A stretch of 64,000 nucleotides of DNA from Pseudomonas sp. RIT-PI-r (GCF_001297015.1 NZ_LIGE01000012.1:1-64000); one strand, 5' to 3'; positions 8,703-17,549 are shown, counted from the stretch's first letter. The notes: generated from the letters alone by a model not told the origin. Made by a program: numbers and translations.

Positions 8703-10288
8703 CAGTTCGCCCCTTGCTCAAGGATGATCGGCGCAGCCTTTTCTCGACGGGGCTTTTTGGCGCTGGCGGTGTTTGCGGCGCGCTGCATTTTCCACCCAGC
8801 CCACGCCAGGAAGAGACCTGTTGCGACGCACGTCAGATCAAAACCGGCCAAGGTCCAATCGCCCTGCATCAGGGTTGCAGCAAGGTTCCACGGCGTGGTC
8901 AGCGCATTGACAAGCGGCACCGCGACGAACAGTGCAGCGCCCAGCACAAGCTGTTCAATCCAGGCCTTGCGCCCCGGACGCCACAACGCGTGCACCACAC
9001 TCAAACCCCAAGCGATGAAGAACGCATTCACTTCCCAATCCGCACGTCCGGCAAGGCTCACCGGCAACAGACGATTGGCCAGAAAGAACACCGCCACCGC
9101 CGAAACCAGCCCGGCCATGCTGGCGATGTTCAGCACTTCCACCATTCGCAACTCGAACGGCATCACACCGCTCTTGGCGTGTTTGAGTTGACGCTTGCCG
9201 AGCCAGATCACCAGCCCGGTGCCGATCATTGCCGTCCCGGCCAGGCCACAGATGAAGTACAGCCAGCGCAAAACCGGGCCGGCGAAATGGCCCATGTGCA
9301 AACCATAGAACGCGCCGCCGACGGCCATCGCCACCGGTTGTTCCGGTGTGCTGCCGAGCCGTTCGCCGGTGACGCCGTTGAAGGTCACGGCGCTGCCGAA
9401 ATCATGCACCACGCGATCACTGGCGCGTGACAGCACCACGCTGGCATTGGCGTCGTCCGGATTGTTCACTGACAGGCGTGCGGTGGCGCCACCCGACCAT
9501 TGCTCGCTGGCCTTGGCCAACAGCGGCGCCATCGGCGCGAGTGTTGCGCTCACGTTGGCCCGCTCGGGAGTCTTCGAGGCGGGAAATACTTCGTCGTAGA
9601 ACTTGCGCACGTCGCTGCCGTAAGACGCGACGATGCTCGCCGGCATGACCATCGACATGAAAATCACCAGGCTGCTGTAAGTGATCATCAAGTGAAACGG
9701 CAGCACCAGCACGCCGACGGCGTTATGCCCGTCGAGCCAGGAACGCTGGCCTTTACGCGGGCGGAAGGTGAAGAAGTCCTTGAAGATTTTCTTGTGGGTG
9801 ATGATGCCGGTGATCAGCGCGACGAACATCACCATCGCAGCGATGGTCGCCAGCCAGCGGCCCCACGGGTAAGGCATCTGCAACTGAAAGTGGAAGCGGT
9901 AGAAAAACTCGCCGCCCATGCTTGCGCGGCCCTGCACTTCGGTGCCGGTTTGTGCGTCGAGGGTTTTCGATTCGAAGCGCCCGCGCTCGCCGGGATTGGC
10001 CGGCGCTTGCTGCCAGCGCACGGTCAGCCCGGGATCGCGGGCATCAGGCATATCGATCAGCCAGCGTGAGGCGCCAGCGGCATGTTGCTGCAGATAATCC
10101 TGGGCCAGGGTCAGGCTCGTCTCGGCACTCACCGAGCGCGCCGGGATTTCCGGCTGCATCCAGTGGCTGATTTCATCTTTGAAATAGGCCAGCGTCCCGG
10201 TCAGAAAAATCGCAAACAGCAACCAGCCGAACAGCAATCCGGTCCAGGTGTGCAGCCAGGCCATCGCCTGACGGAAACCTTCTTTCAT
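8702..10288 (-). CDS. PepSY-domain inner-membrane protein (siderophore-iron reductase-like)
   Basis: The protein has 528 residues. The start at 10288 is chosen because MKEGFRQAMAWLHTWTGLLFGW is the typical first PepSY-TM helix and its ATG overlaps the DUF3649 stop codon (ATGA). Helices follow near residues 15-40, 140-165, 200-225, 345-370 and towards the C-terminus, with conserved histidines in HTWTG, GHNAVG and LHMGHFAG. The PepSY-TM family includes FoxB, a haem-containing inner-membrane reductase of ferric siderophores. I infer a related role, since it lies in the operon of a siderophore signalling system. It is longer than FoxB (about 380 residues), so orthology is not claimed. Confidence 0.78.
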   Translation of the reverse strand: MKEGFRQAMAWLHTWTGLLFGWLLFAIFLTGTLAYFKDEISHWMQPEIPARSVSAETSLTLAQDYLQQHAAGASRWLIDMPDARDPGLTVRWQQAPANPGERGRFESKTLDAQTGTEVQGRASMGGEFFYRFHFQLQMPYPWGRWLATIAAMVMFVALITGIITHKKIFKDFFTFRPRKGQRSWLDGHNAVGVLVLPFHLMITYSSLVIFMSMVMPASIVASYGSDVRKFYDEVFPASKTPERANVSATLAPMAPLLAKASEQWSGGATARLSVNNPDDANASVVLSRASDRVVHDFGSAVTFNGVTGERLGSTPEQPVAMAVGGAFYGLHMGHFAGPVLRWLYFICGLAGTAMIGTGLVIWLGKRQLKHAKSGVMPFELRMVEVLNIASMAGLVSAVAVFFLANRLLPVSLAGRADWEVNAFFIAWGLSVVHALWRPGRKAWIEQLVLGAALFVAVPLVNALTTPWNLAATLMQGDWTLAGFDLTCVATGLFLAWAGWKMQRAANTASAKKPRREKAAPIILEQGAN

Positions 10289-10590
10289 GCCAGCCCCAAT
10301 CCACGTGCAGCACCGGAAATGGTCGCCAGAATCACGCTCGGCACCAACAAACCGACCCACGCCGACCATGCGGTGCGGCATGCGAAACACCACAGTACGG
10401 CGACCAGATAGACCAGAAACGAAATGGTCATGCCGGTGACCACCGCTTCGGCGCGGCTCAACGGCAACCACAACGTCAGGGTGACGCTGGCCAGCGCGGC
10501 AACCAGATAGCCGCCGAACACCGCCGCCAATACTCGCGAGGTGACCGCCAGACGGTAGGACATGGGAAGTGTGGCGAGTTTGCCTTTCAT
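10285..10590 (-). CDS. DUF3649 small membrane protein
   Basis: The 101-residue protein has three hydrophobic helices (about 20-42, 50-68 and 78-96) and resembles the DUF3649 family, which recurs with PepSY and DUF3325 genes. It is the first gene of a leftward operon of at least five genes and lies about 60 bases from a Fur-box-like palindrome, so iron repression of the operon is likely. The molecular function is unknown. Confidence 0.7.
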   Translation of the reverse strand: MKGKLATLPMSYRLAVTSRVLAAVFGGYLVAALASVTLTLWLPLSRAEAVVTGMTISFLVYLVAVLWCFACRTAWSAWVGLLVPSVILATISGAARGLGLA

Positions 10591-10648
10591 GTTTCGACCC
10601 TGAAACGAAAAACGTCCGGCCGATGTGCCGGACTGCTAGGCGAGCAAT

Positions 10649-10667
10649 ATTAATGATAAATATTCTC
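10649..10667. promoter_or_regulatory. Fur box between two divergent iron-signalling operons
   Basis: The core at 10652-10667 (AATGATAAATATTCTC) matches the Fur consensus AATGATAATCATTATC at 13 of 16 positions. It lies about 60 bases from the DUF3649 start and about 110 bases from the fecI-like start, so one Fur dimer site could repress both directions. Confidence 0.75.
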
Positions 10668-10778
10668 ATATGCAAAAGCATCTGATTGCCGGCTGAGCGC
10701 TTCACCCCCTACAATGCGAACAGTTCTTGTTCTCTAACGTACTCTCTACCGCGTCAAGAAAGCGCCCGGAGTTCACCG

Positions 10779-11267
10779 TTGTCGTCCGCCCACCCCGTCG
10801 AATCGCTCTATCAGGCTCATCACAGCTGGCTGACTGGCTGGCTGCGGCGCAAACTCGGCTGCCCGGACAGCGCAGCGGACCTGGCGCAGGACACGTTCAT
10901 CAAGCTGCTGACCGCCCGCGAGCCACCGGTGATCAACGAGCCGCGCGCCTTCCTCACCACGCTGGCGAAGCGCGTTCTGTTCAATCATTACCGCCGGCAA
11001 GACCTCGAACGCGCTTATCTCGATACCTTGGCGCAGATGCCGGAGATGGTCGCGCCGTCGGAAGAAGACAAAGCGATCATCCTGCAAACCCTGATGGAGC
11101 TGGATCAATTGCTTGACGGCTTGCCGCGTCAGGTCAAACGCGCCTTTCTGCTGGCGCAGGTCGATGGCCTGACCTATCCACAGATCGCTGCGGAACTCGG
11201 CATTTGCGTGGCCACGGTCAAACGGCATCTGAACAAAGCGGCGATGCGTTGCTACTTCGCCCTATGA
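10779..11267 (+). CDS. ECF sigma factor FecI
   Basis: The 162-residue FecI-type sigma factor has region 2 (about 15-75; SAADLAQDTFIKLL, EPRAFLTTLAKRVLFNHYRR) and region 4 (about 110-160; LPRQVKRAFLLAQVDGLTYPQIAAELGICVATVKRHL). The start is taken as a TTG at 10779 with a CCCGGAG site 7 bases upstream, because the protein then begins at the family-typical SSAHPVESLY; an in-frame ATG at 10686 would add 31 unlikely residues. Its stop overlaps the fecR ATG (ATGA). It would drive the linked fecA-type receptor gene. Confidence 0.87.
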   Translation: MSSAHPVESLYQAHHSWLTGWLRRKLGCPDSAADLAQDTFIKLLTAREPPVINEPRAFLTTLAKRVLFNHYRRQDLERAYLDTLAQMPEMVAPSEEDKAIILQTLMELDQLLDGLPRQVKRAFLLAQVDGLTYPQIAAELGICVATVKRHLNKAAMRCYFAL

Positions 11268-12196
11268 ACCGCGCCCCGGATTTCTCTTCGCAAGTGGCCG
11301 AACAGGCCGTGCACTGGCTGATGGAAATGCAGCAAGGCGCACTCACCCCGCGTCAGCAACAGGCCTGGCAACAATGGCTGGACGCGCACAGCGAACATCG
11401 TCGGGCGTGGGAACACATTCAACGGGTCAATCAGCGCTTGCGCGGTGTGTCTTCACCGTTGGCGCATGCGGCGCTGAACGGACCGAAGTCGGGTAGCCGT
11501 CGTCAGGCGCTCAAGCTGCTGCTGATTCTTGGCGCCGGCTCAGCCGTCACCTGGAGCGTGCGCGAACACAACCCGCTGCCGTCAATGCTCGCCGATTACC
11601 GCAGTCCGGTCGGCCAGCGGCGCAAAGTGGCGCTCGGTGCTGGCGATCAGTTGCAGCTCAACACCGCCAGTGCGGTGGATGTGAACACTTCAGCACGCCT
11701 GATTCGTCTGCTCGAAGGCGAAATCCTCCTGACTGCCGCGCAATCCTTCGAAGTGCGCACGGCGCAGGGCACGCTGAAAACCCACGGTGCACGTCTCAAC
11801 GTGCGCCAGTTTGCCGATCGTACGCAGGTCGCGCTGTTCGACGGTCGCGTCGAACTGAGCAGCAATGGACGCGCGCCAATGTTGCTGCCGGTCGCGCGCG
11901 AATCGAGTTTCACCTCGACATCCGTCAGCGCAGCAAAACCGCTGAATGCCAACAGCGGCGCCTGGGCCGACGGCATGCTGGTCGCGGCGCACATGCGCCT
12001 CGGCGACTTCCTTGATGAACTCGGCCGTTACCGTCGCGGGCAGCTCAATTGCGATAAAACAGTCGCCGATCTGCTGATCTCCGGGACGTATCCGCTGGAC
12101 GACAGTGAGCGAATTCTCGATCTGCTGGAAATCAGCTTGCCGGTGAAAGTGAAGCGCTTCACCCGCTACTGGGTGACCGTCGAAGCGCGGGTTTAA
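11264..12196 (+). CDS. FecR-like transmembrane sigma regulator
   Basis: This 310-residue protein has an N-terminal DUF4880 region (about 8-55; QVAEQAVHWLMEMQQGALTPRQQQAWQQWLD), one transmembrane helix (about 85-103), a periplasmic FecR domain (about 115-200; YRSPVGQRRKVALGAGDQLQLNT) and a C-terminal receptor-contact region. Translation is coupled to fecI by a 4-base overlap. It is expected to receive the signal from the FecA-like receptor encoded next. Confidence 0.87.
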   Translation: MNRAPDFSSQVAEQAVHWLMEMQQGALTPRQQQAWQQWLDAHSEHRRAWEHIQRVNQRLRGVSSPLAHAALNGPKSGSRRQALKLLLILGAGSAVTWSVREHNPLPSMLADYRSPVGQRRKVALGAGDQLQLNTASAVDVNTSARLIRLLEGEILLTAAQSFEVRTAQGTLKTHGARLNVRQFADRTQVALFDGRVELSSNGRAPMLLPVARESSFTSTSVSAAKPLNANSGAWADGMLVAAHMRLGDFLDELGRYRRGQLNCDKTVADLLISGTYPLDDSERILDLLEISLPVKVKRFTRYWVTVEARV

Positions 12197-12203
12197 AAAG
12201 CAA

Positions 12204-12289
12204 GATCAAGAGATCGCAGCCTTCGGCAGCTCCTACATTTGGAATGCATATTTCCGGTAGGAGCGGCCGAAGGCTGCGATCTTTTGATC
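12204..12289. repeat. REP pair, GCAGCCTTCGGCAGCTCCTAC type
   Basis: Two inverted copies of the GATCGCAGCCTTCGGCAGCTCCTAC unit with outer GATC arms lie directly after the fecR stop codon and before fecA. This first REP family occurs at eight places in the window. Confidence 0.85.
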
Positions 12290-12375
12290 ATTGAAAAATA
12301 AATGAGCCGTTTTTCGGATCTGGCGTGACAGAGAAGGAAAGCCCCCTTGATTCAACCTTCTCAGGATCATCCGAC

Positions 12376-14709
12376 ATGCACCCCACCCGCCTCACGCCAA
12401 TGGCTCGCAGCCTGCGCAACCTCGTCTTCGGCGCCAGCCTGAGTTTCAGTGCCATGCCTGCCGCACTGGCCGCCGATGCCAAGGCTTATCACATCGCGCC
12501 ATCGTCGCTGGAAAGTGCGCTCAACCAGTTTGGCCGAGAAGCGGGTGTGCTGATTTCTTTTCGCTCGCAAGTCACCAGCGGCGTGCAAAGCCGTGGCCTG
12601 GAAGGCAGCTACACACCCGAGCAAGGTTTGAATGCATTGCTCGAGGGCACCGGCCTGCAAGCACGCGCCGAGGGCAATAACGCCTTCAGCCTGCAATCGG
12701 CGGGCGATGCGGCGCTGGAGCTGGACACCTCGAAAGTCGTCGGTGACTGGCTCGGCGACGCGGCGCAGATCAACGTCTTCGAACATCCTGGTGCCCGTGA
12801 CGTGATCCGCCGCGAAGAATTCGAACGCCAGGGGGCGACCCAGGCACGCGACGTGCTCAACCGTATCCCCGGCGTCAACGCCCCGGAAAACAACGGCACC
12901 GGCAGCCACGACATGGCACTCAACTTCGGTATTCGTGGATTGAACCCGCGTCTGGCTGCACGTTCGACGGTGTTGATGGACGGCATCCCGGTACCGTTCG
13001 CACCTTACGGTCAGCCACAGTTGTCGTTCGCACCGATCAGCATGGGCAACATGGATGCCGTCGACGTCGTACGCGGCGGCGGCGCTGTGCGCTATGGCCC
13101 ACAGAACGTCGGCGGCGTGGTCAACTTCGTGACACGCGCCATCCCGGATGAGCCGACGGTCAAGGGCGGCTTCCAGACCGAAACCAGTCCATCGTCGAGC
13201 CATGACGGCTTCAAGACCAGCGCCAACCTGCTGGCCGGCGGCACCAATGCCAACGGTCTCGGCGGCGCCCTGCTGTACTCCGGCACGCGTGGCGGTGACT
13301 GGCGCGAACACAGCGACACCGAGATCGACGACCTGATCCTCAAGGGTAAATATCAGCTCGACGAGGCCAACAGCTTCAACGCCATGGCCCAGTATTACGA
13401 AGGCAAGGCCGACATGCCCGGCGGCCTGAATGTCGCCGATTACGACGCCGATCCCTATCAATCGACGCGCCTCAAAGATCAGTTCTGGGGCCGCCGCACC
13501 CTGTTCAACTTTGGCTATCGCTATCAGGAAGATCGCCGCGAGTTCACCGCCAACACGTTCTTCACCAAAACCCTGCGCAGCGGTTATCTGGATCAGGGCA
13601 CATTCCTTTCGCTGTCGCCGCGCGAGTATTGGGTACGCGGCCTGGAAACCCGTTTCGCCCAAGGCTTCGACCTCGGTCCGACCAGTCATGAAGTCGGCGT
13701 CGGCTACCGCTACATCAACGAAGCCGGCCACGAACTGCGGTACCGCACGCCGATCGCCAGCAATGAATACCCGACCACCAACAGCCGCAATGACCGCGAC
13801 ACCCGCGGCGGCACCGAGGCCAATGCGTTCTTCGTCGATGACCGAATCGACATCGGCAAATGGACAATCACCCCGGGCGTGCGCTACGAGATGATCGACT
13901 CGCAGCAGACCAACAACCTGACCAACGTCAAATACAAGGGCGACTACAACACCGCGCTGCCGGCGCTGAACGTGCTCTATCACCTGACCGACAGCTGGAA
14001 CCTGTACGCCAACACCGAAGGTTCGTTCGGCAGCGTGCAGTACAGCCAGATGCCCAACCGCGTGAGCAGCGGCGAAGTGAAACCGGAAAAGGCCCGCACC
14101 TGGGAGCTCGGCACGCGCTATGACAACGGCGCGTTGCGGGCAGAGATTGGCGCATTCCTGATCAACTTCGACAATCAGTACGAAAGCAACCAGACCAACG
14201 ACTCGGTGATCGCCCGTGGCGAAACTCGCCATCAGGGCATCGAGACCAGCGTCAACTACGCGCTGGATGACTTGAGCCCGGCGCTGGCCGGTTTCGATGT
14301 CTACGCCACTTACGCCTACGTTGACGCGACCATCCGCGAAGACGGGCCGAACAAAGGCAATCGCGTGCCGTTTTCTTCGAAGCACAAAGGCACGCTTGGC
14401 GTCGGATACACCGAAGGGCCGTGGAAGTTGAACCTCGACAGCAGCTTCCAGAGCGACCAGTTCGCCGACAACGCCAACACTTCGAAAGAAAGCGCCGACG
14501 GCAGCACCGGCAAGATCCCCGGTTACATGCTGTTCAGCAGCCGCGCGGGGTATGACTTCGGGCCGCAGCTAGCGGATCTGAATGTCGCGGTGGGGGTGAA
14601 AAACATCTTCAACACGCAGTACTTCACGCGTTCGTTTGATGACAACAACAAGGGCAAGTATGTGGGGGAGCCTCGGACGGTTTATGTGCAGACTTCTGTG
14701 GCGTTCTGA
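12376..14709 (+). CDS. TonB-dependent ferric citrate-type receptor FecA
   Basis: The protein has 777 residues: a signal peptide (cleaved after about residue 32, ALAADA), an STN signalling domain (about 40-110; SALNQFGREAGVLISF), a plug (about 140-265; ARDVLNRIPGVNAPEN, NFGIRGLNPRLAARSTVLMD, VDVVRGGGAVRYGPQNVGG) and a 22-strand barrel ending VQTSVAF. The plug motifs closely resemble FecA proteins that import ferric dicitrate. The ATG at 12376 is used; the frame extends 17 codons upstream. It completes a FecI-FecR-FecA transduction set, and citrate as ligand follows from resemblance, not proof. Confidence 0.85.
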   Translation: MHPTRLTPMARSLRNLVFGASLSFSAMPAALAADAKAYHIAPSSLESALNQFGREAGVLISFRSQVTSGVQSRGLEGSYTPEQGLNALLEGTGLQARAEGNNAFSLQSAGDAALELDTSKVVGDWLGDAAQINVFEHPGARDVIRREEFERQGATQARDVLNRIPGVNAPENNGTGSHDMALNFGIRGLNPRLAARSTVLMDGIPVPFAPYGQPQLSFAPISMGNMDAVDVVRGGGAVRYGPQNVGGVVNFVTRAIPDEPTVKGGFQTETSPSSSHDGFKTSANLLAGGTNANGLGGALLYSGTRGGDWREHSDTEIDDLILKGKYQLDEANSFNAMAQYYEGKADMPGGLNVADYDADPYQSTRLKDQFWGRRTLFNFGYRYQEDRREFTANTFFTKTLRSGYLDQGTFLSLSPREYWVRGLETRFAQGFDLGPTSHEVGVGYRYINEAGHELRYRTPIASNEYPTTNSRNDRDTRGGTEANAFFVDDRIDIGKWTITPGVRYEMIDSQQTNNLTNVKYKGDYNTALPALNVLYHLTDSWNLYANTEGSFGSVQYSQMPNRVSSGEVKPEKARTWELGTRYDNGALRAEIGAFLINFDNQYESNQTNDSVIARGETRHQGIETSVNYALDDLSPALAGFDVYATYAYVDATIREDGPNKGNRVPFSSKHKGTLGVGYTEGPWKLNLDSSFQSDQFADNANTSKESADGSTGKIPGYMLFSSRAGYDFGPQLADLNVAVGVKNIFNTQYFTRSFDDNNKGKYVGEPRTVYVQTSVAF

Positions 14710-14720
14710 GGATTGAAAAG

Positions 14721-14976
14721 CCCCTCATCGGAACGCCGCCCGCCTAGCCCTCCCGAAACGTCGGACCGCCCAGAGGGAGAGGGGACTGATTGGGGGATGC
14801 TTGCGAGCTACGCCGACCTGAACGTGCTGTGCCGAATCCATAATCGACTCGACCTGAAACCGCTTTGCCGAATCTATAATCGACTCGGTCTTCAGGTCGA
14901 TGTACCCCGCAAGACACCTCGGTCGGCCCCCTCTCCCTCCGGGCGGTCCGACGTTTCGGGAGGGCTGGGGTGAGGG
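14721..14976. repeat. DUF559-associated palindromic repeat, copy B
   Basis: A 256-bp element from CCCCTCATC to GGTGAGGG. Each terminal hairpin carries an extra 19-base arm containing ACGTCGGACCGCCC on one side and its complement on the other, so the ends are mutually inverted. The centre holds two copies of an ATAATCGACTCG-containing unit. Its last bases run into an 8-bp tandem repeat. It is inverse to copy A. Confidence 0.75.
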
Positions 14977-15046
14977 TCAGCAGGTCAGCGGGTCAGCGGG
15001 TCAGCGGGTCAGCGGGTCAGCGGGTCAGCGGGTCAGCGGGTCAGCG
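14975..15046. repeat. Tandem 8-bp repeat, nine copies
   Basis: Nine consecutive units of GGTCAGCG (the first ends in A) lie between repeat copy B and the DUF559 gene. It is a likely variable-number tract; no known regulatory role was recognised. Confidence 0.9.
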
Positions 15047-15097
15047 GATCATGGTCTAAAGTAAAACTTCAAACCAACTTCACAAGGATCGTGAAGC

Positions 15098-15466
15098 ATG
15101 CAAACTCGCCCTACCCTCGCCCAATTCGCTCGCCATCTACGCGTCAATCAAACCGACTGCGAACACCTGCTGTGGCAAAAACTCCGCTCCCGCCAGATCG
15201 CCAATCTGAAATTTCGCCGGCAGTTTCCCTGTCCGCCCTATGTGCTGGACTTTTACTGTGCCGAGCTGAAATTGGCGATTGAACTGGACGGTGGTCAGCA
15301 CTATGAAACCTCGGGACTGATTCATGACCAGCGCCGGACACGCTATCTGAACCAAAAGGGCATTGAAGTCGTGCGCTTCAGTAATCTTGAGATGATCCAG
15401 CAGATGGACGATGTGCTAGAGCAAATCATAAGAATTGCGGCGAATCGAAAAATGCCCTCACCCTAA
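15098..15466 (+). CDS. DUF559 (Vsr/restriction-endonuclease-like) protein
   Basis: The 122-residue protein has the DUF559 core: CEHLLWQKLRSRQ near residue 22, a central catalytic-type stretch (YVLDFYC, LAIELDGGQHYE; about 50-70) and RTRYLNQKGIEVVRFSN near residue 85. The fold is that of Vsr and other PD-(D/E)XK nucleases. The ATG follows an AAGGAT site. Its last residues (MPSP) and its TAA stop codon are supplied by the start of repeat copy C, and repeat copy B ends about 120 bases upstream. It is therefore bracketed by copies of one repeat family. The biological substrate is unknown. Confidence 0.8.
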   Translation: MQTRPTLAQFARHLRVNQTDCEHLLWQKLRSRQIANLKFRRQFPCPPYVLDFYCAELKLAIELDGGQHYETSGLIHDQRRTRYLNQKGIEVVRFSNLEMIQQMDDVLEQIIRIAANRKMPSP

Positions 15467-15763
15467 CCCTCTCCCAGAGGGAGAGGGGACTGACCGGGGG
15501 ATGCTTTAGAAATGCATCGACCTGAACGTATTGGACCGAATCCATAATCGACTCGGTCTCTCAAGTCGACGTACCTCTTCAGACACCTCGGTCGGCCCCC
15601 TCTCCCGGAGAGAGGGGGTACTGATGGCGGGATGCTTCAGAAATTCATAAACCTGAAAGTACATCACCCGAATCCATAATCGACTCCGTCTTTCAGGTCA
15701 ACGTACCTCTTCAGACACCTCGGTCGGCCCCCTCTCCCGGAGGGAGAGGGCTGGGGTGAGGGG
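15455..15763. repeat. DUF559-associated palindromic repeat, copies C and D in tandem
   Basis: Two copies share a hairpin at about 15596-15618. The array opens with CCCTCACCCTAACCCTCTCCC-type sequence and closes with CTGGGGTGAGGGG. Each has an internal ATAATCGACTC unit and an end containing GACACCTCGGTCGGCCCCC. It starts inside the last codons of the DUF559 gene. Confidence 0.8.
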
Positions 15764-15800
15764 CCGCTCTCTTATGCCCTGCGCAAAAACCGCCACAAAC

Positions 15801-15834
15801 AAAAACGGGCCTGCTTCCGCAGGCCCGTTCTCAT
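15801..15834 (-). terminator. Terminator of the HPF-like gene
   Basis: An 11-bp stem (AACGGGCCTGC and its complement) with a 4-base loop is followed, on the minus strand, by a T-run, 25 bases past the stop codon. Confidence 0.8.
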
Positions 15835-15858
15835 TGGGTGGCTTACAAAATCAGCGCA

Positions 15859-16266
15859 TCAACTGTTGATCGCTGCCTGCTCATTCTCATCAAATTCTTC
15901 CGCCAAGAGCTTGTCATTGGCCTTGCCGGTGAATGGCACTACAGCGGCGCGTGGTTTACCTCGCAGTTTGCCGAACAGGTGCTCCAGTGCGTGCTCGAGT
16001 TTTTCGGCAGCGCCGTCGATTGCCTGTTCCAGCGAATCGGCTTTATGGGTCACGGAAATCGGTTGATGGCCTTTTGGCCGCGCTTCCAGTTGGCAGCGCA
16101 AGTCATGGGGACCTGGTTTGTCACCGTTCTCGTCGCTCAGGTGGACTTCGACACGGGTCAGGTCTTCTTCATAACGGTCGAGCGTGCTCTCAATGGTTGT
16201 ACGTACCCACTCCTCCAGTCGTTTACTGCCTTGAACATGGTTATCGCTGTTGACTTGGATTTGCAT
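15859..16266 (-). CDS. HPF/RaiA-like ribosome-associated protein
   Basis: The 135-residue protein carries the sigma-54-modulation/HPF fold: an N-terminal strand MQIQVNSDNHV, helix LEEWVRTTIESTLDRYEEDL, VEVHLSDENG, and CQLEARPKGHQPISVTHKADSLEQAIDGAAEKLEHAL. Family members bind stalled ribosomes and promote hibernation or stress protection. The acidic tail and separate location suggest a stress paralogue rather than the rpoN-linked hpf. It is monocistronic. Confidence 0.75.
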   Translation of the reverse strand: MQIQVNSDNHVQGSKRLEEWVRTTIESTLDRYEEDLTRVEVHLSDENGDKPGPHDLRCQLEARPKGHQPISVTHKADSLEQAIDGAAEKLEHALEHLFGKLRGKPRAAVVPFTGKANDKLLAEEFDENEQAAINS

Positions 16267-16358
16267 AGTTCATCCCTTATTTCAGCTAGCTCGTGAGAGG
16301 CCTTGAGTTGAATTTCCTGACCTCCTGGTTACAACAATCGGCCCGACCGGCGAACATT

Positions 16359-17414
16359 TCAACCCCTAAAAAAAGATAAATATTCATTCGCAAAAAAAGC
16401 CGGACACCCGAGCAAAGCACTGTTAAGGTCGGGAGTTGGGTCGCTTTGCAACCCGGCAAATTTTGCCCACAATGCCCCGTCGTCCAAGGGGTGCAAGCGG
16501 CAAAAAACCCCCGCCTCTTCCACCAGCCAATCATGCACCGCACGCACGCCAGGATGGCTCAAGGCCCCCGGCGCATAGAGCAACACGTAGCGTTTGTGAT
16601 TGGGCACCGACAGGCCGAACGGCACAATCAACGTCCCCCGTTCCAGCTCATCATTGAGCAACGTGCGCCGGGCAATCGCCACGCCCATACCGGCAATCGC
16701 CGCTTCGATGGTCAGGTGATTGCGATTGAAAGTGTGCCCGCGCCGTACGTCGGCGCCCTCGAAGCCGATCGCGTTCAAATAAAATTCCCATTCCGCGTAT
16801 TCATAACTGCCACGCCAGGCAGTGATGTCGTGCAGCAGCGGAAAATGCACCAGATCCGCCGGCCCATGCAGTGGCGGTCGTCCACGCAACAGGCTCGGCG
16901 CGCACACCGGGAAAATCTGCTCATCGAGCAACGCTGTGGATAACAAACCCGGGTAACTGCCGTCGTTCAAGTCGATAGCCAGATCAAAGTCACCCTCGTG
17001 CAACGGCACGCTGCTGTCCTCGGCCACCAGCCGTAGCTGAATGTCCGGATAGCGCTGCTGCAGACGTGGCAAACGCGGCGTCAGCCACTTGCTCAAGAAC
17101 GAGGGAATCGAACGCACCCGCAAGATTCCGCTGATCATCCCGGCATCCAGTCGACGCAATTCCGCATCAATGCTGCCGTACGCCTCGTTGACGGTAATGG
17201 CCAACCGCTGCCCTTCTGCACTCAATTCCACGCCGCGCGCACGCCGGTGAAACAGGCGAAAACCGAGGCGCTCCTCCAGTTGGCGAATCTGCTGGCTGAC
17301 CGCTCCCGGCGTGATGTGCAGCTCTTCCGCACAGCGGGTGAACGACAGGTGCCGCGCGGCACAGGAAAACACCTGCAGCCAGACGTATGTCTGGGCATGC
17401 AATTGACGACTCAT
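16359..17414 (-). CDS. LysR-type regulator (GcvA/DsdC-like), divergent from serine deaminase
   Basis: The 351-residue protein has an N-terminal winged HTH (about 12-70; FSCAARHLSFTRCAEELHITPGAVSQQIRQLEERLG) and a LysR substrate-binding domain. It is longer than the usual roughly 300 residues because of a C-terminal tail of about 45 residues, rich in Leu, Phe and Pro, after the normal end of the domain. It lies 135 bases from the divergent serine ammonia-lyase gene and is the likely regulator of the serine catabolic operon. Confidence 0.82.
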   Translation of the reverse strand: MSRQLHAQTYVWLQVFSCAARHLSFTRCAEELHITPGAVSQQIRQLEERLGFRLFHRRARGVELSAEGQRLAITVNEAYGSIDAELRRLDAGMISGILRVRSIPSFLSKWLTPRLPRLQQRYPDIQLRLVAEDSSVPLHEGDFDLAIDLNDGSYPGLLSTALLDEQIFPVCAPSLLRGRPPLHGPADLVHFPLLHDITAWRGSYEYAEWEFYLNAIGFEGADVRRGHTFNRNHLTIEAAIAGMGVAIARRTLLNDELERGTLIVPFGLSVPNHKRYVLLYAPGALSHPGVRAVHDWLVEEAGVFCRLHPLDDGALWAKFAGLQSDPTPDLNSALLGCPAFFANEYLSFFRG

Positions 17415-17549
17415 CGTTTAGTCCTGCTAAAGGCTTACTTAGGAAGTTTCGTTAGTCACGTAGGACCGAGGTAGGCAGTATCGCCGACATTGCGCTTGTC
17501 CTACAAAAAATGGCAGCGATTCCTACTCCATTGCTTGTAAGGGTTTAGC

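Noticed and set aside
12367..14385. A 672-codon open frame on the minus strand
   Set aside because: Antisense to fecA; rich in Val, Ala, Gly and His as expected of a complementary frame.
14975..15046. CRISPR-like array
   Set aside because: The units are 8 bp with no spacers and there are no cas genes.
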